From Bradyrhizobiaceae bacterium (GTDB taxonomy: Bacteria > Pseudomonadota > Alphaproteobacteria > Rhizobiales > Xanthobacteraceae): a stretch of 45,003 nt of DNA. Below are positions 39,744 through 45,003 of the stretch, one piece after another. The notes under the pieces were generated by a model. It saw only the letters and a program-made list of their open reading frames with translations. It was not told the DNA's origin and did no database searches. Position 1 is the stretch's first letter. Each line of letters opens with the position of its first letter. The stretch is taken from NCBI GenBank assembly GCA_003963145.1, contig RXJJ01000003.1:618565-663567 (forward strand), given 5' to 3'. A program made the position numbers and the translations under genes.

Positions 39744-41915
39744 ATGGCAAGGCGAGTCGTCGACGTTCTTGTGCCTGTGGCGCTGAACCAGACCTATTCC
39801 TACCGCGTGCCCGACGGCCTCGACCTTGCGCCGGGGGACGTGGTGAGCGTGCCGCTCGGCGCGCGCGAGGTGCTCGCCGTGGTGTGGGCGGACAACGCCA
39901 ATCCCGATCCGCGCCTGCACAACCGTCTGAAAGACATTGACGAGAAGATCGACGTCCCGCCGCTGCGTGAAGAACTGCGCAGTTTCGTCGATTGGGTCGC
40001 CTCCTACACGCTCTCGGCGCGGGGCATGGTGCTGCGGATGACGCTGCGGATGGGCGAGCATCTCGGTCCCGAGCGCGCACGTCTCGGAGTGCGGCTCGTC
40101 GGGCCGCCGCCGCAACGCATGACAAGCGCCCGCAACCGCGTGATCGGGCTGTTGTCGGATGGTCTCCTGCACGGAAAATCGGACGCAGCGCGCGAGGCGG
40201 GTGTGAGTGCCTCGGTGATCGACGGTCTGGTCGATGAGGGCACGCTCGCGATCGAGGACATGCCCCGCGAAAAAATTGTCGCGCCAGATCCGTCTTTCGC
40301 CACGCCGGATTTTTCGCCCGATCAGGAAACGGCGGCGGCCACATTACAGGACATGTGCGCGAAAGACGGATTTAATGTCGCATTACTTGACGGCGTGACA
40401 GGTTCGGGCAAGACCGAAGTCTATTTCGAGGCGGTGGCCGAAATCATCCGTCGCGGCAAGCAGGCGCTGATCCTGATGCCGGAGATCGCGCTAACCGGAC
40501 AGTTTCTCGATCGATTTGCGAAACGCTTCGGCACAAGGCCGCTGGAATGGCATTCGGAACTGACGCCGCGCACGCGCGCGCGCAACTGGGCCGCCATCGC
40601 CGCGGGCGAGGCGCAGATCGTTGTGGGCGCGCGTTCGGCATTGTTTTTGCCCTACGTGAATCTCGGCCTGATCGTCGTCGATGAGGAGCACGATCAGGCT
40701 TACAAGCAGAGCGACGGCGCGCATTATCACGCCCGCGATATGGCGGTGGTGCGCGGGCACATTGCGAAAATTCCGGTGATCCTGTCGTCAGCAACGCCAT
40801 CGGTCGAAACCGAAGTGAATGCACGCAAGGGCCGCTACACAAGGGTTTCCCTGCCGGCACGTTTCGGCGGCCAGGTCATGCCGCATATCGAGGCAATCGA
40901 TCTGAGGCGCGAAGGCCCGCAACGCGGCAAGTTCATCTCGCCGCGTCTCGCCGAGGAAATCAATATCGCGGTCGAGCGCAAGGAGCAGGCGCTGCTGTTT
41001 CTCAACCGCCGGGGCTACGCGCCGCTGACGCTGTGCCGCGCCTGCGGCCATCGTTTTTCCTGCAACATCTGCGATGCGTGGCTGGTCGATCATCGCTTTC
41101 GTCAGCGGCTCGTCTGTCATCATTGCGGCTTCTCGATGCCGCGTCCGCATCAGTGCCCGCAATGCGGAGCGGAGGAATCGCTCGCCGCGATCGGTCCCGG
41201 TGTCGAGCGGTTGCAGGAGGAGGCAGCCGCGCTGTTTCCGGAGGCGCGAACCATGGTGCTGTCGAGCGATCTGGTGACCTCGATCGAGACCATGCGCAGC
41301 GAATTGAATGAGATTGCCGAAGGCCGCGTGGACATCATCATCGGCACCCAGCTTGTGGCCAAGGGACACAATTTTCCGCGGCTCAACCTTGTCGGTGTCG
41401 TCGACGCCGATCTCGGTCTCGGCAATGGCGATCCGCGCGCGGCAGAGCGCACGTTTCAGTTGCTTAATCAGGTGATCGGCCGCGCCGGCCGAGAGAAGGG
41501 TTACGGCGTCGGCTATCTGCAAACCCATCAGCCGGAGCATCCGGTGATGAAGGCGCTCGTCGCCAACGACCGCAAGGCTTTCTATGACAGCGAGATCGAG
41601 GCGCGCGAACGCGCGCTTTATCCGCCATTCGGCCGGCTGGCGAGCTTGATCGTCTCGGCAGGCGATCGTCCGAGTGCGGAAGGGTTTGGGCGAAAGCTCG
41701 TGTCAGCCGCGCCGCATGACGAACGGGTGCAGGTGCTGGGCCCGGCGGAAGCGCCGCTTGCCGTGATCAAGGGCCGCTATCGGTTTCGCGTGCTGGTGAA
41801 ATCGGCGCGCAATGTCGATCTGTCGGATTACCTGCGGCGCTGGCTTGCGGATGCGCCCAAGACCAAAGGCAATCTCAACCTCGAGGTCGACGTCGACCCG
41901 CAAAGTTTTCTGTGA
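39744..41915 (+). CDS. priA: Primosomal protein N' (replication restart helicase PriA)
   Basis: Superfamily 2 helicase that reloads DnaB at stalled forks. 723 residues: N-terminal DNA-binding domain (VVDVLVPVALNQTYSYRVP), helicase Walker A LLDGVTGSGKTEVYFEAVAE, DEEH box IVVDEEHDQAYKQ, zinc-finger Cys pairs CRACGHRFSCNIC, CHHCGFSMPRPHQCPQCGAE, and GTQLVAKGHNFPRLNLVGVV, VIGRAGREKGYG in the second RecA domain. Divergent from xerC, with 138 bp between the starts. Confidence 0.97.
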   Translation: MARRVVDVLVPVALNQTYSYRVPDGLDLAPGDVVSVPLGAREVLAVVWADNANPDPRLHNRLKDIDEKIDVPPLREELRSFVDWVASYTLSARGMVLRMTLRMGEHLGPERARLGVRLVGPPPQRMTSARNRVIGLLSDGLLHGKSDAAREAGVSASVIDGLVDEGTLAIEDMPREKIVAPDPSFATPDFSPDQETAAATLQDMCAKDGFNVALLDGVTGSGKTEVYFEAVAEIIRRGKQALILMPEIALTGQFLDRFAKRFGTRPLEWHSELTPRTRARNWAAIAAGEAQIVVGARSALFLPYVNLGLIVVDEEHDQAYKQSDGAHYHARDMAVVRGHIAKIPVILSSATPSVETEVNARKGRYTRVSLPARFGGQVMPHIEAIDLRREGPQRGKFISPRLAEEINIAVERKEQALLFLNRRGYAPLTLCRACGHRFSCNICDAWLVDHRFRQRLVCHHCGFSMPRPHQCPQCGAEESLAAIGPGVERLQEEAAALFPEARTMVLSSDLVTSIETMRSELNEIAEGRVDIIIGTQLVAKGHNFPRLNLVGVVDADLGLGNGDPRAAERTFQLLNQVIGRAGREKGYGVGYLQTHQPEHPVMKALVANDRKAFYDSEIEARERALYPPFGRLASLIVSAGDRPSAEGFGRKLVSAAPHDERVQVLGPAEAPLAVIKGRYRFRVLVKSARNVDLSDYLRRWLADAPKTKGNLNLEVDVDPQSFL

Positions 41916-41943
41916 CGCTTTCGGCCATTGCGCCAAGAAAAAA

Positions 41944-41965
41944 GCCGGCGCTCTTTGGCGCCGGC
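41944..41965. terminator. Terminator between priA and the RlpA-like gene
   Basis: 8-bp stem GCCGGCGC / GCGCCGGC with loop TCTTTG. On minus it is followed by TTTTTTCTTGG, a good U-tract, so it clearly serves the convergent RlpA-like gene; on plus the following CTACGC is poor. Confidence 0.75.
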
Positions 41966-41999
41966 CTACGCAACTCAACTTTCGCAACAGACGCGACGC

Positions 42000-42428
42000 T
42001 TACTGAACTTCAGCGACCACCTGGCCGACACCCCGGCCGGTGAGGCCGATGGCGCGTGCGGCTGCGGTCGAAAGATCGAGCACCCGGCCTTTCACGAACG
42101 GCCCACGGTCATTGATCGTCACGATGACGCTGCGGCCGGCGTGGGTGACCTTCAGACGGGTTCCAAAAGGCAGGGTCTTGTGAGCCGCCGTCAGGGCGTT
42201 CTGGTTGAAACGCTGACCCGAGGCGGTCTTGCTGCCGGATTCGTTGCCGTAATAGGAAGCCATGCCCGTGAAAGTGTGTCCGATCGACGCATTGGCGTCG
42301 CGCCAGGAACGGCTGCTTGCGATGCTGGCGTTGGCGCCAACAGCAAAAAGAGCGATCGCACCAAGAACCATCGAGGTATTCGCAATCCTCAATGATGGGC
42401 GCTCAATGCTCCCCAAAGTCGTATTCAT
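42000..42428 (-). CDS. RlpA-like double-psi beta-barrel protein
   Basis: 142 residues from ATG 42426-42428, preceded by AGGGA. Signal/anchor region SMVLGAIALFAVGANASIAS, then the RlpA double-psi beta-barrel: GMASYYGNESGSKTASGQRF, ALTAAHKTLPFGTRLKVTHA, VTINDRGPFVKGRVLDLSTA and ARAIGLTGRGVGQV. The Asp of NDRGP matches the catalytic position of septal lytic transglycosylases. Much shorter than E. coli RlpA (no SPOR domain), as in many Rhizobiales paralogues. Periplasmic or outer-membrane peptidoglycan role is likely. Confidence 0.9.
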   Translation of the reverse strand: MNTTLGSIERPSLRIANTSMVLGAIALFAVGANASIASSRSWRDANASIGHTFTGMASYYGNESGSKTASGQRFNQNALTAAHKTLPFGTRLKVTHAGRSVIVTINDRGPFVKGRVLDLSTAAARAIGLTGRGVGQVVAEVQ

Positions 42429-42771
42429 ATAGTTGTCCCTCAATTTCGATTATCTGTCCCATCGCAGGCTATTCGTTGCTGCGTTTGCGAAGCGGGACCG
42501 ATCAATCAATAATGAGGCATAACAACGGCACTCACTTGCGTTCAAGAAATCATCACATTTGTGTTTGAACCAAGGCGATATACATAAGATGCATCGATAT
42601 ACTTCGCATTAATTCAATATTCAGAATTAAATACTTTAGAATTCGTGTTTTTATTGAATTCAAGACGCCGCACAAATAAAACGCGCGCTGGAAATGCACG
42701 TTCCATCCTGCATTTCTTGCATAGTAAAAGACGCGCGTGCCAACGTTTACGTTGAGCAGCAGGCTTTTCTT
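42429..42771. other. 343-bp gene-free, AT-rich stretch upstream of the RlpA-like gene
   Basis: Downstream of the MCP-like gene and upstream of the RlpA-like gene. The part 42560-42680 is strikingly AT-rich (for example CATTAATTCAATATTCAG) against a GC-rich genome. No gene is seen. It carries a candidate RlpA promoter (42517-42545) and a short CAACG-TAAA-CGTTG hairpin (42740-42753, minus sense) that might weakly terminate the MCP transcript. Confidence 0.6.
42517..42545 (-). promoter_or_regulatory. Possible promoter of the RlpA-like gene
   Basis: On the minus strand CTTGAAC contains TTGAAC, 17 bp from a TTATGC box, about 90 bp before the start codon. The -35 fits alphaproteobacterial promoters; the -10 is only fair. 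Confidence 0.4.
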
Positions 42772-43848
42772 CTAGGGGCGCCGGACGATAACCCCGTGCC
42801 AGCCCAGCCCCCGATAGGTTTCGTAACCGGGGGTGGCGTGGAACGCGACTGTGGTTCCGTCGCTGCGGGTGTAGAAGCCGTGCGATTGGCCGTTGGTTTC
42901 AATTTGGAACCGCTTGTCCAGGGTCCGGCTCTCTTCCGACGAGGCGATGATTCGCCTGTTGGCATCCACCAGCAGGACAGCGGTGCGGTCGCGCTCGTCG
43001 GGCTCGATGCGCACGCCGCGGACGATGGTCTGGGCCTGCGGCGCCCAATCGAAATGAATGGCGAGAACACCCAGAGGCGCGCCGTGGCTTTCGCCGTCCG
43101 CTCTGACCGACGCGGCATAGGTTGCGACTTCCGCGCCGTTCAGCCCCCGGCATTCGCTGATGTCGGCTACGGCATATTCGTCGCCTGAAGGCAGGCGCGA
43201 AGCCTGGATGAACCAGGGCTCACGTGATACGTCGAGCCCTTCGACATTGTAATGGCCGGGCCGTCCGTTCGCGATCACCTTGCCGGTGAGATCGCACAGC
43301 CAGAGATCGAGATAGACCGTATAGGCGTTCAGGATCACGCCGAGCCGCTTCGATGCATAAGCGACTGATTCCGGGGTTTTTTCGGCGACGCAGTCAACCA
43401 CGGCGCTGTCGGTTGCCCACCAGCGTACGTCGCAGGTCCGCTCGTAAAGATTGCGGTCGATGATCTCGATCGCGTTAAGTGCCAGATCAACCATGCGGCT
43501 GCCGAGCGCGGCATTGGCCATGGATTTGGTACATTCGCTCAAATCGTGGATTTGTGTCGCCAACTCCTTCTGCAACTGTTCGGCAATCACCCCGACGCTA
43601 CCGGCGATTTCCCGCACTTCGGTCGCGACCACCGAAAAGCCGCGGCCCTGCGCGCCTGCTCGCGCGCTTTCGATCATGGCGTTGAGCGCCAGCATCCGCA
43701 GCGAGCCGGTGATTTTCTGGATGCTGTTGATTTTATCTGCTGTCGTGGCGCTGAGCCCACGCGTCAACTCGATCAGGTCGGACAGTGTTACGGAGATCTT
43801 GTCGCCGGCCTTCGTGTTGGCCGACAGTATCGATTGAGGCAGCGCCAT
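42772..43848 (-). CDS. Soluble chemoreceptor-like protein: short MCP segment then Cache-like sensor
   Basis: 358 residues, no membrane segment and no signal peptide. N-terminal part (1-110) is a coiled coil with the MCP tip SLRMLALNAMIESARAGAQ / GRGFSVVATEVREIAG at about 50-82, so it should contact CheA/CheW-like partners. Then a linker with NLYERTCDVRWWATDSAVVD (134-152), and a sensor domain of about 200 residues (YTVYLDLWLCDLTGKVIANG, DVSREPWFIQASRLPSGDEY, AVLLVDANRRIIASSEESR) resembling a Cache/PAS-type domain. This reverses the usual order. The tip has Ala where most receptors have Glu (RAGAQ for RAGEQ). No chemotaxis gene is nearby. Confidence 0.82.
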   Translation of the reverse strand: MALPQSILSANTKAGDKISVTLSDLIELTRGLSATTADKINSIQKITGSLRMLALNAMIESARAGAQGRGFSVVATEVREIAGSVGVIAEQLQKELATQIHDLSECTKSMANAALGSRMVDLALNAIEIIDRNLYERTCDVRWWATDSAVVDCVAEKTPESVAYASKRLGVILNAYTVYLDLWLCDLTGKVIANGRPGHYNVEGLDVSREPWFIQASRLPSGDEYAVADISECRGLNGAEVATYAASVRADGESHGAPLGVLAIHFDWAPQAQTIVRGVRIEPDERDRTAVLLVDANRRIIASSEESRTLDKRFQIETNGQSHGFYTRSDGTTVAFHATPGYETYRGLGWHGVIVRRP

Positions 43849-44424
43849 AGCTCACCCGCTGTGAAATTCCGAAATCGGAAAAGGCCTTCGCCGGGCATGA
43901 TCGCCACTGCGAATCCGCGTAATTGCGGCGCAGCAAGGATCAGTGATTCGCCTGATAAGGACAATCGCTTAGTTTTGAAATTTATAAGTAATTTCATGAT
44001 GTTATGGAGCTAAATCGCTGCTTTTCCGGGCAGGATGATTCATCCGTGAGCAGCGGCGCCGGCTATTCATCATTTGGTAACGAACAGCGGTGTGCAGGCA
44101 CCGTGCGATGGGCCGTCAGCGGAGCGTGTGACGGACTGCCAATTCGGCGTTGTTTGGTGATTGACATCGGCCGTGGCCGCGGCGTCGGGTCGCTACCTGA
44201 AATTGCGTGGCGTTTGGCAGGTGCCGTCATATTGCACCTGCTCGCGCGCTATGTTAGCAAACCGGCGATTTTTGGGGCGCCGGATACATTGTGTTCGGCC
44301 GGAAATCGAAGTCCAGCTTGAATCTCAAGGACTTGAGTCGCTTGGTGTCAATCACGACACTGTGTTCTGGCGATTGTTTTTCCTTGATGTTTGCCTCGGA
44401 TTTTCGACAGCAGAAGAGCGTTTC
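43849..44424. other. 576-bp gene-free stretch upstream of the ATP synthase operon
   Basis: Holds the divergent promoters of the MCP-like gene and of atpH. Near the MCP side is an AT-rich inverted repeat GAAATT-TATAAGT-AATTTC (43977-43995). A TTGACA box is at 44161-44166, but no good -10 lies 16-18 bp after it, so the atp promoter is not fixed. A plus-strand open frame at 44004-44321 has poor composition and is not called. Confidence 0.55.
43977..43995. promoter_or_regulatory. AT-rich inverted repeat upstream of the MCP-like gene
   Basis: Arms GAAATT and AATTTC around TATAAGT, 129 bp before the MCP-like start. Could be an operator or part of the promoter; nothing fixes its role. Confidence 0.3.
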
Positions 44425-44985
44425 GTGGCAACTGAAGATCCATCGGTTTCGGGCGTGTCCGGTCGTTATGCAACGGCTCTTTTCGAGTTGGCGCGCGATG
44501 CCAAATCTGTCGATGCCGTCAAAGCCGATCTCGACAAGTTTTCCGCTCTACTGAACGACAATCCCGATCTCGTGCGTCTCGTGCGCAGCCCGGTGTTCAC
44601 CGCCGACGCGCAGGGCAAGGCCCTTGCCGCCGTGCTCGACAAGGCAGGCATCAAGGGCATCGCCGCCAATTTTCTCAAAGTGCTGAACGCCAACCGCCGG
44701 CTGTTCGCGGTGAGCGATGTGATCCGCGCTTTCGGGGCGCTGGTCGCCAAGCACAAGGGCGAGGCCACCGCCGACGTCACCGTGGCGGAAAAACTCAGTG
44801 ACAAGAATCTCGACGCCCTCAAGGCCGCGCTGAAGTCAGTGTCGGGCAAGGATGTCGCGCTCAACGTGAAGATCGATCCGTCCATTATCGGCGGGCTTAT
44901 CGTCAAGCTCGGAAGCCGCATGGTCGACAGTTCGCTTCGCACCAAACTCAATTCGATCAAGCACGCGATGAAAGAGGCAGGCTGA
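44425..44985 (+). CDS. atpH: ATP synthase F1 subunit delta
   Basis: Stator subunit joining F1 to the b subunits. 186 residues from a GTG at 44425, giving [20 protein letters not shown], which fits the Rhizobiales family start; no in-frame ATG lies near, and AGAAGAGCG precedes it. Later blocks [40 protein letters not shown] and the C-terminal [20 protein letters not shown] are standard delta/OSCP. First gene of the atpHAGDC-type operon; stop overlaps atpA start (TGATG). Confidence 0.95.
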   Translation: MATEDPSVSGVSGRYATALFELARDAKSVDAVKADLDKFSALLNDNPDLVRLVRSPVFTADAQGKALAAVLDKAGIKGIAANFLKVLNANRRLFAVSDVIRAFGALVAKHKGEATADVTVAEKLSDKNLDALKAALKSVSGKDVALNVKIDPSIIGGLIVKLGSRMVDSSLRTKLNSIKHAMKEAG

Positions 44986-45003
44986 TGGACATCCGCGCCG
45001 CGG
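44985..45003 (+). CDS. atpA: ATP synthase F1 subunit alpha, first codons only
   Basis: Six codons (MDIRAA) are visible before the right edge, starting at the ATG that overlaps the atpH stop. MDIRAAEIS is the usual alphaproteobacterial AtpA start, and atpA follows atpH in this group. Identity rests on position and these six residues. Confidence 0.8.

Noticed and set aside
38616-40172. Extended 518-codon reading of xerC
   Set aside because: The extra 189 codons run across the divergent priA promoter and into priA antisense; the recombinase starts at 39605.
44161-44196. TTGACA box as a full atpH promoter
   Set aside because: No acceptable -10 lies 16-18 bp downstream; the nearest CGCTAC is too far.
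44004-44321. Plus-strand open frame of 105 codons before atpH
   Set aside because: Composition is unlike neighbouring genes, no family match and no good ribosome site; better seen as the atp operon leader region.

Overview
This window looks like chromosomal core DNA from an alphaproteobacterium of the Bradyrhizobium/Rhodopseudomonas/Nitrobacter/Afipia group (Rhizobiales). The grounds are high GC with GC-rich third positions, protein sequences typical of that group (Ffh, TrmD, AtpH, AcnA, OdhB), alphaproteobacterial gene orders (ffh-rpsP-rimM-trmD-rplS-leuC, dapF-mtaB...ftsY-ispZ, ccmABCDG next to acnA, mdh...sucA-sucB-lpd, xerC/priA near atpH), and a dispersed 'GTCATGGCTGGG...' palindromic repeat of the kind common between genes in that group. 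Genus assignment is inference. No tRNA, rRNA, CRISPR, transposase or phage gene was recognised.

Layout. 1-5.1 kb: minus-strand translation and SRP cluster (ffh, rpsP, rimM, trmD, rplS) with a VOC protein on the plus strand and the 5' part of leuC. 5.4-8 kb: a Tat-exported metallo-beta-lactamase-fold hydrolase, then two exported minus-strand proteins (SIMPL and GyrI-like). 8.1-12.6 kb: dapF-mtaB, a convergent RluA-type pseudouridine synthase, ftsY-ispZ. 12.7-14.2 kb: a secreted helix-hairpin-helix protein and a glycosyltransferase-like protein of unknown role. 14.2-17 kb: cytochrome c maturation operon ccmABCD-ccmG. 17.3-23.5 kb: acnA, a DUF1223 protein, a 417-bp gene-free stretch with a possible minus-strand small RNA, a DUF2794 protein, a TetR regulator with a small membrane protein, and a GNAT acetyltransferase. 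23.6-30.6 kb: a Bax-inhibitor-1 family protein, a YbbAP-type ABC transporter divergent from a TesA-like esterase, thpR, zapE. 30.8-37.9 kb: TCA-cycle block mdh, sucA, sucB, lpd. 37.9-45 kb: a DUF4337 protein, xerC, priA, an RlpA-like protein, a soluble chemoreceptor-like protein, and the start of the F1 ATP synthase operon (atpH, atpA).

How it works together. Most genes are housekeeping: protein targeting (Ffh and FtsY both lie here), ribosome and tRNA maturation, cytochrome c biogenesis, TCA cycle and ATP synthase. I found no strong candidate for a large undescribed system. The best leads are small: a candidate small RNA with a minus-strand terminator and 14-bp tandem repeats (21.0-21.2 kb), a matched pair of operators (CTACC-N8-GGTAG) for the TetR regulator, a receptor with its signalling segment N-terminal and its sensor C-terminal and no membrane anchor (42.8-43.8 kb), the absence of sucCD between mdh and sucA, and a palindromic repeat inserted just ahead of lpd.
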